This document shows positions 17,967-26,515 of a DNA stretch of 45,269 bases, one piece after another; position 1 is the stretch's first letter; every line of letters starts with the position of its first letter. The notes under the pieces were generated by a model. That model was not told the DNA's origin and ran no database searches. It worked only from the letters and a program-made list of their open reading frames with translations. The stretch covers positions 1-45,269 of the forward strand of contig CAZMUM010000041.1 in assembly GCA_964569385.1 (NCBI GenBank), written 5' to 3'. Source of the DNA: JAADHX01 sp964569385 (GTDB taxonomy: Bacteria; Actinomycetota; Acidimicrobiia; Acidimicrobiales; Poriferisodalaceae). The position numbers were made by a program, and so were the translations under genes.

Positions 17967-19764
17967 ATCGGTCGCTGTCAAACCATCCGAGGCCGATCTC
18001 GACGCGATCAGAGACAAGTACCGCGCCGAACGAGACAAACGTCTCCGCGACGACGGCAACGATCAATACGTCGAACCAATCGGTAAGTTCGCTCACTACC
18101 TCGAAGACCCATACGTTCCGGTGGTGGAGCGCGATCCGGTTTTCGACGACGTCACCGTCGCGTTCATCGGTGGCGGCTTTGCCGGACTGGTAGCCGGGGC
18201 CAGGCTCAAACAAGCAGGCATCGACGACGTAAGAATCATCGAAAAGGGTGGCGACTTCGGTGGTGCTTGGTACTGGAATCGTTACCCAGGCGCCCAATGC
18301 GACACCGCGGCCATGATCTACATGCCGCTGCTCGAAGAGGTTGGCCATACACCCACCGAGAAGTACACCAAGGGCCCCGAAATTCTGGCTCACAGCAAGA
18401 ACATCGCCAGCCACTTCGGGCTGTACAAAAATGCCCTGCTGTCGACCGAGGTCACCGACGTGTGTTGGGATGCCGAGCCAAAGCGTTGGGTAATCTCGAC
18501 CGACCGTGGCGACGTGTTTAGCGCGAAGTTTGTGGCCATGGGCACCGGGCCGCTCCACCGTCCCAAACTGCCAGGAATCGATGGCATCGAGAGCTTCGCC
18601 GGACATAGTTTCCACACCAGCCGCTGGGACTACGACTACACGGGCGGCGATTCCGAGGGTGCCCCAATGGATCGTCTAGCCGACAAACGAGTCGGCATCA
18701 TCGGAACGGGCGCAACGTCGGTGCAGGCGGTGCCCCACCTCGCGCCGGCGTGTAAAGAACTATTCGTGTTCCAGCGCACGCCTTCATCGATCGATGTTCG
18801 CAACAACCACGACATCGACCCCGACTGGTTCGATGCTCTCGAGCCTGGCTGGCAAGAGGAGTGGAAGAAGAACTTCACCATCCTCCAAACCGGCGGCTTC
18901 ACCGACGTCGACCTGGTGCAAGACGGCTGGACCGACATTTCGAAGCGCATCCGCGACCGTGTGGTGGCCAATGGCGAGTTCACCCCAGAGGCCATGGAAC
19001 GGGCCTATCACGACAGCGATGACGAGAAGATGGCCGAGATTCGGGCCAGAGTCAACGCCATCGTCGACGACCCCAGCACGGCCGACGCCCTCAAACCCTG
19101 GTACCGCCAGCTTTGCAAACGCCCGTGTTTTCACGATACGTACCTACAAGCGTTCAATGTCGACGGCACTCATCTGGTCGACACCGACGGCCAGGGCGTC
19201 GAACGAGTCGACGAGACCGGCGTGTGGGTCGCCGACACCCACTACGAGCTCGACTGCCTCATCTATGCGTCGGGTTTCGAAGTCGGAACCGACTACGCCA
19301 GGCGATCAGGGTTCGAGGTAACAGGCCGGGACGGCCAGCTGCTTTCGGAGCGTTGGGCCGACGGTATGGTCACCATGCACGGCATCCACGTACACGGATT
19401 CCCCAATATGTTCCTTGTGAACCCGGCCCATGGGGCCAACCTCATCTCGAACATTCCGTCCAACTTGTCCGACACAGCCAACACCATCGCCACAATTGTC
19501 GGTCACGCCGAGTCCATTGGTGCCAACACGGTCGAGGTAACCGCCAAAGCCGAAACCGACTGGGTCGACATGTTGGAAAAGGGCGGCCGTCGATTTGGCG
19601 GGGCCGCCGACTGCACCCCTGGTTACTACAACAACGAAGGCATCGACTCTGGTCGACGTGGCATTCTCAACACGCTCGGATATCCCGATGGGCCCGGTGC
19701 GTTCTTCGAATACATCGAGCAGTGGCGCGATGCCGGTGACTTCGAGGGCCTTACCATCAAGTAG
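17959..19764 (+). CDS. Baeyer-Villiger monooxygenase (cyclohexanone/phenylacetone type)
   Basis: This 601-residue protein has an N-terminal extension of about 65 residues before FIGGGFAGLVAGARL. GGDFGGAWYWNRYPGAQCD is the characteristic FAD contact. FAGHSFHTSRWDYDY matches the BVMO fingerprint FxGxxxHxxxW(P/D). VGIIGTGATSVQAVPHLA is the NADPH-binding motif. Length and domain order fit the larger type I BVMOs. It converts ketones to esters or lactones with NADPH and O2. Co-transcription with an acyl-CoA dehydrogenase, M20 hydrolase and kinase-like gene points to a dedicated route for a specific carbonyl substrate, not identified here. It starts inside the end of the dehydrogenase gene. Confidence 0.93.
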   Translation: MSESVAVKPSEADLDAIRDKYRAERDKRLRDDGNDQYVEPIGKFAHYLEDPYVPVVERDPVFDDVTVAFIGGGFAGLVAGARLKQAGIDDVRIIEKGGDFGGAWYWNRYPGAQCDTAAMIYMPLLEEVGHTPTEKYTKGPEILAHSKNIASHFGLYKNALLSTEVTDVCWDAEPKRWVISTDRGDVFSAKFVAMGTGPLHRPKLPGIDGIESFAGHSFHTSRWDYDYTGGDSEGAPMDRLADKRVGIIGTGATSVQAVPHLAPACKELFVFQRTPSSIDVRNNHDIDPDWFDALEPGWQEEWKKNFTILQTGGFTDVDLVQDGWTDISKRIRDRVVANGEFTPEAMERAYHDSDDEKMAEIRARVNAIVDDPSTADALKPWYRQLCKRPCFHDTYLQAFNVDGTHLVDTDGQGVERVDETGVWVADTHYELDCLIYASGFEVGTDYARRSGFEVTGRDGQLLSERWADGMVTMHGIHVHGFPNMFLVNPAHGANLISNIPSNLSDTANTIATIVGHAESIGANTVEVTAKAETDWVDMLEKGGRRFGGAADCTPGYYNNEGIDSGRRGILNTLGYPDGPGAFFEYIEQWRDAGDFEGLTIK

Positions 19765-19839
19765 CCCATCTGGCGCGAACTCCTCGGCAGCGGCCACAAT
19801 GTGCGAAGCTGGAGCATCAGCTGAGCCAGGGGGCCGCTA

Positions 19840-21210
19840 GTGAGTACATCGATCGAAACGTTGACGAACGAAACTGTCGAGCTGCTCCAGCAACTCATCA
19901 AGAACCAATGCGTCAACGAGGGAACCCCCGAGTCAGGCCACGAGGACAACAACGCGATACTGCTTCGAGACGAGCTTGAAGGCCTCGATGTCGATTTTGA
20001 GATGATCGAGATCCTGCCAGGCCGTAGCTCGCTGGTGGCCCGCTATAGCGGCACCGACGCCGATGCGCCCGACCTTTGTCTGATGGGTCATACCGATGTC
20101 GTACCGGTTAGCCCCGATGGCTGGAGCAACGATCCGTTTGGCGGTGAACTGATAACCGACTCCAGCGGCGTGAGCGAGGTTTGGGGTCGGGGCGCGGTCG
20201 ACATGTTGAACCTCACAGCTTCCATGGCCGTGGCGTTCCGAGAAATCGTCAGATCAGGGAAGCGATACCCGGGCGACCTCATCTACTTCGCAGTGGCCGA
20301 TGAGGAGGCAGGCGGGATTTACGGCGCCAAACCAATCGTCGAAGACTACTGGGATCTTGTCCGCTGCGACTACGTGCTAACCGAGTATGGAGGCACACCT
20401 TCGTTTGGCCGCGACGGCACGTCAGTTCTGATGACAACAGGCGAGAAGCAGTCGGCCGGCCGCCGAATCACCGTTCACGGCACCCCTGGGCATGGGTCAA
20501 TGCCGTACGCCACCGACAATGCGCTCATCAAGGCCGCCGGAATCGTGGCCAGGCTCAAAGCGTTCGATGTTGCGCCAAACCTCGACGAGATGTTCGCCGA
20601 TCGGGTACGGGCGCTCGGGCTCGACGAAGCCACCGAAACTCGCCTGCTCGACCCGGCCCAAATCGACGATGCTCTGGCCCAGTTGCCACCGGGGCTGGCC
20701 CGAAACTTGCACTCTTGTTGCCACATGAGTTTCAGCCCAAACATGTTGCGCAGCGGCGACAAGTTCAACACGGTTCCCGACAAGGCGACCCTGTCGGTCG
20801 ACATCCGCATTCTCCCCGGCGACACCCAGGACGACGTCGACAGATATCTAGCCGAAATCATTGGCCCAGACCTGATGCCTTCGGTCGACATCACCCGAGT
20901 CTTCGACGAACTGCCTGATGGAGCCCCGTTCAGCTCGACAGACACCCCAATGTGGGACGCCATCGGCGACTCTGTGCGGGTTGCATACCCCGATGCCAAG
21001 GTCATTCCAAGCCTCGTAACCGGCGGGACCGATGCCCGATTCTTTCGTCGTCGCGGCGTTGAGGCCTACGGTGCCGGCTTGCTAAGCAACAAGGTTCCTC
21101 TCGAGGAATTCCTGAACCGTTTCCACGGTCACAACGAACGCATCGACACCGAGTCGCTTCGGTTGACAACACAACTCTGGCTCGATATCTGCGATCGGCT
21201 GTGGAAGTAG
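19840..21210 (+). CDS. M20 family metallopeptidase/deacylase
   Basis: This 456-residue protein of the M20 (ArgE/DapE/CPG2-like) family binds two zinc ions. LCLMGHTDVVPVSPDGW gives the first ligand His and the catalytic Asp, WGRGAVDM the bridging Asp, and AVADEEAGGIYGA the Glu pair. HGTPGHGSMPYATDNA marks the lid domain, and TGGTDARFFRRRGVEAYG leads to the last ligand region. Members remove N-acyl groups or cleave dipeptides. The start is a GTG preceded by AGGGGG. The gap to the BVMO gene is 75 bp, and only 4 bp separate it from the next gene, so these are likely translated from one message. Confidence 0.92.
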   Translation: MSTSIETLTNETVELLQQLIKNQCVNEGTPESGHEDNNAILLRDELEGLDVDFEMIEILPGRSSLVARYSGTDADAPDLCLMGHTDVVPVSPDGWSNDPFGGELITDSSGVSEVWGRGAVDMLNLTASMAVAFREIVRSGKRYPGDLIYFAVADEEAGGIYGAKPIVEDYWDLVRCDYVLTEYGGTPSFGRDGTSVLMTTGEKQSAGRRITVHGTPGHGSMPYATDNALIKAAGIVARLKAFDVAPNLDEMFADRVRALGLDEATETRLLDPAQIDDALAQLPPGLARNLHSCCHMSFSPNMLRSGDKFNTVPDKATLSVDIRILPGDTQDDVDRYLAEIIGPDLMPSVDITRVFDELPDGAPFSSTDTPMWDAIGDSVRVAYPDAKVIPSLVTGGTDARFFRRRGVEAYGAGLLSNKVPLEEFLNRFHGHNERIDTESLRLTTQLWLDICDRLWK

Positions 21211-21214
21211 AACG

Positions 21215-22312
21215 ATGACTACAGCGGCGCTGGACACTTCCCAGATCACCGCCGAATGGCTCAACAACGTGCTCAGCGACGACGTTCGAGGCGGCGCAAC
21301 CGTCATCGGCGTCGAGGCCGAGGTGATCGGTGAGGGGGTCGGGTTTCTAGGCGAGGTCGCCAGGCTGACACTGACATACGACGCTCCGAGCGCATCGTCG
21401 ACGACATCGATGATCGCCAAGTCGCCAACGACTAACGAGGGCTTCAAGTCGATTGGGTTGATGCTTGGGTTCTACGAAAAGGAATCAGGCTTCTTCCGCG
21501 AAGTTGCGCCCGACATTCGCATTCGAATCCCGGAGTGTTTCCACAACTACAGCGCAAATGGCACCGACTTCATGCTGTTGCTCGAGGATCTCGCTCCCAT
21601 GAGACCAGGTGATCAGCTGGCATCGTGTTCGTTGGCCGAAGCCGAGAGTGCGTTGTCCACGGCAGCTAAGTTGCACGCGCGCTGGTGGTCGCACCCTCGG
21701 CTCGAGGAGATGTCGTCGTGGCTGCCAGCCACCGATGGCGCCTACGTCGATATTCTGAAGGGCGCATACCTGGGGTCGCTCGAGAAGTTTCACGAAGAAT
21801 TCGCCTACCTGGTTACACCCGAGATCGAAGCCCTGGCCGACCGCGGCGGCGAGAACTACGAGGCCATGATGGCCGCGGGAGTAGGCAGACTTCCCCACAC
21901 CTTCATCCATGGCGACTATCGCCTCGACAACATGATGTTTGGCGATGATCCTGGCGTCGATTCATTCGCAGTGCTGGATTGGCAGCTCCCTTTCAAGGCC
22001 AACCCAATGTGGGACGTCGTCTACTTCCTCGGCGGGAACTTCGCGCCAGAGTGGCGGCGTGAGCACCAGGACGCTCTAGTCGAGGGCTACCACGCGGTAC
22101 TGCTAGCCAACGGGGTCGCCGACTACAGCTTGACCCAGTGTCGCGAGGACTACCGAGCGTGTGGTCTGGTACTACTCGGCTATTTGGTTACTGGCGCGCT
22201 GGACATCGACCTTGAGACCCTCAACGAGCGTGGCCGAGAACTTATAGAGACAATGTTCAACCGTTACACAACAACAATTTCGGACCTAGGCAGTGATGAG
22301 TTCTTGGGCTGA
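21215..22312 (+). CDS. Aminoglycoside-phosphotransferase-fold kinase (ecdysteroid-kinase-like)
   Basis: This 365-residue protein of the APH/choline-kinase fold has Brenner's motif HGDYRLDNMMF (catalytic Asp and Asn), followed by VLDWQLPFKANPMWDVVYFL, whose Asp acts like that of a DFG motif. MLLLEDLAPMRPGD and the N-terminal EVIGEGVGFLGEVARLTLTY (ATP loop) match the DUF1679/EcKinase-like group often encoded beside acyl-CoA dehydrogenases. The substrate is unknown and drug resistance should not be assumed. Its position in the operon suggests phosphorylation of a small metabolite of the same pathway. Confidence 0.85.
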   Translation: MTTAALDTSQITAEWLNNVLSDDVRGGATVIGVEAEVIGEGVGFLGEVARLTLTYDAPSASSTTSMIAKSPTTNEGFKSIGLMLGFYEKESGFFREVAPDIRIRIPECFHNYSANGTDFMLLLEDLAPMRPGDQLASCSLAEAESALSTAAKLHARWWSHPRLEEMSSWLPATDGAYVDILKGAYLGSLEKFHEEFAYLVTPEIEALADRGGENYEAMMAAGVGRLPHTFIHGDYRLDNMMFGDDPGVDSFAVLDWQLPFKANPMWDVVYFLGGNFAPEWRREHQDALVEGYHAVLLANGVADYSLTQCREDYRACGLVLLGYLVTGALDIDLETLNERGRELIETMFNRYTTTISDLGSDEFLG

Positions 22313-22329
22313 TCAACCCGCTGCGACTT

Positions 22330-23457
22330 GTGCAGGTCCTGACCGGCTCGATGGGCGCGATCGATCCGAACCCAGCTAACGTAGGCAGTGTGACGAGCAC
22401 CGACATCGACCCCGTTATCACCGGTGTACCAGCGAAGGACGCGCCCACCGGGCTCAAGCCTGTTCTAGACATCATTCCTGCTGAGGCCTACGAGCAATCG
22501 AACTACCGGGCCTTCGGGCTCATCGGGCGCGACTTCGCTCTATACGGGCTCGTCATTTGGGGACTGCTTTCAACCAACAATCCGCTGTTGCTGGTTCCGC
22601 TGTGGATCGCCTCAGGCGTAATTGTTGCGGCCCTTTTCGTACTCGGGCACGACGCCGCACACGGCGCGCTGTTCGCCTCTAGTCGCCTCAATGCCCTGTT
22701 CTCCAGGGTGACCATGCTGCCGTCGTTGCACGCCGTCGAGCTATGGATCTACGGGCACAACCGGGTGCATCACGGCCACACCCTCAAAGAGGGTGTCGAC
22801 TTTGTTTGGCATCCGCTGACCGTCGTCCAATACGGAGAACTAGGCAGGTTCGGGCGCGCTCTCCACAAGATCGAATGGAGCTTCTTCGGCGCTGGCACCT
22901 ACTACCTTCGCAACGTGTGGTGGAACAAGATGATGCGATTTCCGCCCCCGGCACGATGGCGCACCAAGATGCGTCGCGACAAGGCGCTGGTCATCGGCTT
23001 CGCCGTCGTCGTGTTAGGTATATTGCTGGCGCTCAGCGGCCTCGGCGGCATCTGGCTCTGGGTCAAGATCGTGGTCGTGCCATTCCTTGGGTTCACCCAG
23101 TGCATTGGCTGGGTCGTGTATGTCCACCACATCTCGCCCGAGATTCGCTGGTGGAAACGGCGCGAATGGAATCGATTCCGGGGCCAAGTCGAAGGCACCA
23201 CGATTCTGTGGGGTCCACCAGGGTTCGACCTCGTGTTTCATTCGATCATGGTGCATCTACCCCATCACGTCGATATGGGCATCCCTTGTTATCGTCTCAA
23301 GTTGGCCGCTAGCGCCATCGCCGAGAGCTTTCCCGACTACGTCGAACAGCGCCCGATCAGGCTTAGCGACTATCGCCGAGCCACCCGCACCTGCAAGCTC
23401 TACGACTTCGACGCCCAAACGTGGCTCCCCTACTCAGCCCTCAACGCAAACGCCTAA
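22330..23457 (+). CDS. Membrane fatty acid desaturase
   Basis: The protein has 375 residues from a GTG at 22330; an ATG at 22351 or a GTG at 22390 are alternative starts. Three His boxes of the di-iron desaturase/hydroxylase family are visible: LGHDAAHGALF, HNRVHHGHTL and HLPHHVDMGIP. Hydrophobic segments lie at about residues 70-110 and 225-270. Family members oxidise fatty acyl chains (or carotenoid-like lipids) at the membrane using O2. The gene is 17 bp after the kinase gene and is probably the last gene of the 16659-23457 operon. Confidence 0.9.
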   Translation: MQVLTGSMGAIDPNPANVGSVTSTDIDPVITGVPAKDAPTGLKPVLDIIPAEAYEQSNYRAFGLIGRDFALYGLVIWGLLSTNNPLLLVPLWIASGVIVAALFVLGHDAAHGALFASSRLNALFSRVTMLPSLHAVELWIYGHNRVHHGHTLKEGVDFVWHPLTVVQYGELGRFGRALHKIEWSFFGAGTYYLRNVWWNKMMRFPPPARWRTKMRRDKALVIGFAVVVLGILLALSGLGGIWLWVKIVVVPFLGFTQCIGWVVYVHHISPEIRWWKRREWNRFRGQVEGTTILWGPPGFDLVFHSIMVHLPHHVDMGIPCYRLKLAASAIAESFPDYVEQRPIRLSDYRRATRTCKLYDFDAQTWLPYSALNANA

Positions 23458-23503
23458 GAACAAGACATCTCCTCTCGCTCCGTTTCGAACGACAACGCTC
23501 CCT

Positions 23504-23565
23504 ACCACAACTGTCACCGGGAAACACACGCCAGCGTACGTTTCCCGGTGACGGTGTAGGTCTGT
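23504..23565 (+). promoter_or_regulatory. Conserved structured motif, copy 2 (candidate RNA leader or operator)
   Basis: GTCACCGGGAAAC (23513-23525) pairs perfectly with GTTTCCCGGTGAC (23540-23552), a 13-bp stem with a 14-base loop containing CGCCAGC. An outer stem can form between CCTAC(C)AC (23501-23508) and GTGTAGG (23554-23560). Compared with the copy at 16482-16543, 43 of 62 positions match without gaps, and the blocks ACCAC, CTGTCACCGG, GTTTCCCGGTG and GGTCTGT have identical spacing. GGTCTG can alternatively pair with CAGACC at 23584-23589. It ends about 50 bases before the LLM oxidoreductase ATG. Confidence 0.6.
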
Positions 23566-23614
23566 TCGAACCACCCAGGCGTCCAGACCGGTTTCAAACG
23601 ACGAAGGATCATCC

Positions 23615-24505
23615 ATGAACATCGCACTGTTTGGCTCAGCCGACACCGTCGCAGGGCTCAAGGCCGACATAGCTGCGGCCGCCGCCGAGGGGTACTCGTC
23701 GTATTGGACGCCACAGATCTTCGGTCTGGACGCCCTCACAGCCATTGCTGTTATCAGCCAGTCCGTACCCGACATTCGGATCGGCACGGCGGTGGTCCCA
23801 ACCTATCCGCGGCACCCGATGGCGCTGGCCCAACAGGCGCTCACTGTGAGCCAGGTGAGCGGCGGACGACTCGACCTAGGGATTGGGCTCTCGCACAAGC
23901 CCGTCGTCGAGGGCATGTGGGGCATGTCATTTGACCGCCCCGTGCGCCACATGAGTGACTATCTGAAGGTCCTGATGCCACTCCTGCACGATCAGGCGGT
24001 GTCGTACGGCGGTGAGCTGCTCACGGGTCGAGGCGAGATCGGTGTTCGGGCCACTGCGCCGCCAGTTCTCATCGCAGCGCTCGGCGAACAGATGCTGAAG
24101 CTTGCTGGCAAGCTGGCCGATGGCACCGTGACCTGGATGACAGGTCCCAAGACCATCGCTGCGCTTACAGCGCCAACTATCAACAACGCGGCCGAGGCGG
24201 CTGGCCGAAACCAGCCCCAGGTAATCAGTGCGGTTCCGGTTTGTGTCACGAACAATGTCGAGGCTGCCCGCGATCGAGCCGCCAAAGAGTATGCGATCTA
24301 CGGTCAGCTGCCGTCGTATCGGGCCATGCTCGACCGCGAGGGATTTGACGGGCCGGCCGATCTAGCTCTGATCGGCGACGCTTCACAAGTTGGCGCTGGC
24401 CTTCAGAGATTCAGCGACGCCGGTGCCACCACCGTTGTCGCTAGTCCGTTTGGCAACGACGACGAGCTCGCCGAAACCCGAGCCACTCTGGCCAGGCTCA
24501 CCTAG
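23615..24505 (+). CDS. LLM class (F420-dependent type) oxidoreductase
   Basis: This 296-residue TIM-barrel protein is of the luciferase-like monooxygenase class. SYWTPQIFGLDALTAI near the N-terminus, IRIGTAVVPTYPRHPMALAQQALT and SGGRLDLGIGLSHKPVVEGMWG are the usual cofactor-binding strands. VLIAALGEQMLKLAGKLADGTVTWM is the phosphate-binding segment. The pattern fits the actinobacterial F420-dependent subgroup rather than FMN luciferases, but F420 use is inferred. A structured motif precedes it. The start is the ATG at 23615, with AAGGA eight bases upstream. Confidence 0.9.
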   Translation: MNIALFGSADTVAGLKADIAAAAAEGYSSYWTPQIFGLDALTAIAVISQSVPDIRIGTAVVPTYPRHPMALAQQALTVSQVSGGRLDLGIGLSHKPVVEGMWGMSFDRPVRHMSDYLKVLMPLLHDQAVSYGGELLTGRGEIGVRATAPPVLIAALGEQMLKLAGKLADGTVTWMTGPKTIAALTAPTINNAAEAAGRNQPQVISAVPVCVTNNVEAARDRAAKEYAIYGQLPSYRAMLDREGFDGPADLALIGDASQVGAGLQRFSDAGATTVVASPFGNDDELAETRATLARLT

Positions 24506-24554
24506 ATCCTCGACCGCAGCTCAACTCGAATTTCGATCGGTAACCTCGTCGTCC

Positions 24555-25379
24555 GTGCTCCTGGTTCTGCTCGCGCTACTGATACTGGTCCTGTCCCTGC
24601 TTGCGGGGCTCAGCCCGCGTCTACTCGGTAGCCGCCTCACCAACGCCCAGATGTCGGACATAACCGGCGTCGCAGCGGGTCTACTCCTTGCTTCGGCGTT
24701 AGTGGTTGTCATACCTGAAGGGTTTGAGGTTGCGGCCTCAAGCGGTTCGGGCAACGAAGCATTCGTTTACGAACCTTGGGTCCTCGGCGGGGCTGTGCTG
24801 GTCGGATTCCTCACCATGCTCGTGCTCGAGGGTCTCGGCGTCGGCCACGATATCCACGAAGAGCACCACGACCATGCCGAAGGCCATGGCCACGGACACG
24901 TTCACCACCCAACGTCGGCCCGGTCCCTAGTGCTAGGACTGTCGGCTCACGCTATGGCCGACGGCGTGGCGATCGGATCCGCGGCCGCGGCCGGCGACAC
25001 TGCGTTCTCGGCTGTCATCGCCGTCGCAGTGCTCATTCATCGAGTGCCGGCAGCGTTTAGCCTCGGAGTTTTCACCCTTCACGAGGACCACTCGCCTAGT
25101 CGCGCTTTGCAAAGCGTGGTCGCCTTCTCTGCCGCGACGCCGATCACTATGCTCGTCTCGTTTCTGGTGCTGGACGGCGCCGATTCAGGCCTGATTGCGC
25201 TGGCGCTACTGTTCTCGGCGGGAACATTCGTCTACGTCGCAACGGTCGACACCCTTCCCGCTGTTCACAACACCGAACTTGGCCGGCGGTCAATGCGAAA
25301 CGTGCTGCTCGGCGCCGCCATATTCGCGGTTGTCCTCTGGTTGGCTGGGCTAGGCGGGTTTCTGGAACACTCGCATTAG
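24555..25379 (+). CDS. ZIP family metal transporter
   Basis: This protein of about 274 residues starts at a GTG (24555), where the hydrophobic N-terminal helix begins; the open frame further upstream overlaps the LLM gene. About eight membrane segments are visible. A His-rich cytoplasmic loop (HEEHHDHAEGHGHGHVHH, near residues 97-114) is characteristic of ZIP proteins. LSAHAMADGVAIGSAAA corresponds to the metal-binding helix IV and AVLIHRVPAAFSLGVF to helix V. It is expected to import zinc, iron or manganese. The metal cannot be assigned. Confidence 0.88.
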   Translation: MLLVLLALLILVLSLLAGLSPRLLGSRLTNAQMSDITGVAAGLLLASALVVVIPEGFEVAASSGSGNEAFVYEPWVLGGAVLVGFLTMLVLEGLGVGHDIHEEHHDHAEGHGHGHVHHPTSARSLVLGLSAHAMADGVAIGSAAAAGDTAFSAVIAVAVLIHRVPAAFSLGVFTLHEDHSPSRALQSVVAFSAATPITMLVSFLVLDGADSGLIALALLFSAGTFVYVATVDTLPAVHNTELGRRSMRNVLLGAAIFAVVLWLAGLGGFLEHSH

Positions 25380-25451
25380 CGAGTTTGGCACGGCGGCCAA
25401 CTAACGGTGGCCCGAAGGCGACAACGCCGCCGCTATCGCAGCGATCTACCC

Positions 25452-25502
25452 GAAATTGAGGATCCGAGCCACATGAGGCGTGGCTAATCACCTCAACTTG
25501 GG
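25452..25502. repeat. 51-bp self-complementary repeat, copy A (right end of DUF559 gene)
   Basis: Reading on the plus strand, TTGAGG (25456-25461) pairs with CCTCAA (25491-25496), and AGCCAC (25467-25472) pairs with GTGGCT (25480-25485). The two stems are separated by a 5+5 internal loop and capped by a 7-base loop. An inverted copy lies at 26516-26566 with 37 of 51 positions identical. This copy contains the stop codon and last codons of the DUF559 gene. It could also serve as a bidirectional terminator between convergent genes. Confidence 0.65.
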
Positions 25503-26405
25503 TGTGGCGGCTGCTAGCGCCCGCCGAACCTCGTCGAGCACCTGAGGAACCCGATTCTTGTAGTCGGACCAGGTAAAGACGAGCACGCTCCAGCCCGCCA
25601 GCATCAGACGGTTCCAGCGCTGACGATCACTAGCGAACGAGCTGCGGTTCATGTGCCATCTGACGCTGTCGAGCTCGATAGCCACGTTGTGTTCCGGATA
25701 GGCCAGATCGACCTGGGCCAGTAACTGGCCAGCAGCGTCGACGATCCGATACTCACACGCAGGCGGTTTGAGACCGCCACCGGTCAGCAAATCCGAAAAC
25801 CTTCGACTCCAAGAGCTAAGTGGAACCGGGAATTTCTCGCCTCGCCCACCGAGCGAGTGGCGCAACGCGGCGGTACCAGATCGGCCACGAGCCCCATCTT
25901 GACGCAGCAGGGTGTTCAGTTCGGTCAATGTGGTACGCCGCGTTCGGAGCAGTTCATCGACAACATCGCAAACCGAGGTTCTTGACACAACGGCACCAAG
26001 GTCGATCACGGTTCGCAGCAGCCCGGTGCACGGAATCCGATTCACGACCTCGAACGACCCCATCTGCGTCGATTGGTGAACCGTCACACCCCTGTGTCGT
26101 CGACGTTGGCCGTGGGCCACGACTAGCTCGCGCCTAGTTGGTCTGAACCCTTCGAACTCGTGTAGGTACGCCGCCGAGCGGTGGCTGGCAATCCCGCCAA
26201 CTGAATGACACGCAGCGAGCATTTCGCTGTACCAAGTCGGAGCAATTGCGGCGTGACGATAGACGGCGGGATAGACCCGAACCCACTCGCCCGTACTGAC
26301 CCGACAGTCGATTTGACGGTTGGTAAGGCCGCTGGCTCGAGCTTGTTCTCGCGTAACAACGCCGTGATTGGCCCTGAAAATGGCCGCCTGCGCTTCGCTT
26401 CCCAT
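25488..26405 (-). CDS. AbiEi antitoxin-domain / DUF559 protein
   Basis: The protein has 305 residues. The N-terminal winged-helix part (GVVTREQARASGLTNRQIDCRVSTGEWVRVYPAVYR) is the AbiEi-type domain. The middle (CHSVGGIASHRSAAYLHEFEGF) continues it. The C-terminal DUF559 part resembles a Vsr/PD-(D/E)xK nuclease: AQVDLAYPEHNVAIELDSVRWH, then SDRQRWNRLMLAGWSVLVFTW. No cognate AbiEii toxin is adjacent, so this is the solitary actinobacterial form. DNA cleavage is plausible but unproven, and a clear catalytic Lys after the E-x-D is not evident. The gene is enclosed by inverted palindromic repeats at 25452-25502 and 26516-26566, suggesting it moves as a unit. Confidence 0.85.
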   Translation of the reverse strand: MGSEAQAAIFRANHGVVTREQARASGLTNRQIDCRVSTGEWVRVYPAVYRHAAIAPTWYSEMLAACHSVGGIASHRSAAYLHEFEGFRPTRRELVVAHGQRRRHRGVTVHQSTQMGSFEVVNRIPCTGLLRTVIDLGAVVSRTSVCDVVDELLRTRRTTLTELNTLLRQDGARGRSGTAALRHSLGGRGEKFPVPLSSWSRRFSDLLTGGGLKPPACEYRIVDAAGQLLAQVDLAYPEHNVAIELDSVRWHMNRSSFASDRQRWNRLMLAGWSVLVFTWSDYKNRVPQVLDEVRRALAAATPKLR

Positions 26406-26471
26406 GGTTGGCTTCCGTACTGTTTACTCGCCACTGTGGGCCGAGAGTTGGCCTAGGAAGGAAGCGAGCAC

Positions 26472-26495
26472 AGTGTCTCACGCCGGTGGGACACT
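26472..26495. repeat. Hairpin upstream of DUF559 gene
   Basis: AGTGTCTCAC (26472-26481) pairs with GTGGGACACT (26486-26495) around the tetraloop GCCG, giving ten pairs including one T-G. CTCG-GTTT-CGAG (26496-26507) forms a second small hairpin immediately after, and TGTCTC (26474-26479) could instead pair with GAGACA (26505-26510). The element lies about 70-90 bases upstream of the DUF559 start and inside the repeat-bounded unit. It may be an operator or a mobility signal. Confidence 0.5.
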
Positions 26496-26515
26496 CTCGG
26501 TTTCGAGACAACCCA

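Noticed and set aside
21215..22312. Aminoglycoside resistance gene
   Set aside because: Only the general APH fold motifs are present, and the operon context is catabolic.
25488..26405. Complete AbiE toxin-antitoxin system
   Set aside because: No AbiEii nucleotidyltransferase gene is adjacent; only the AbiEi-type domain fused to DUF559 is present.
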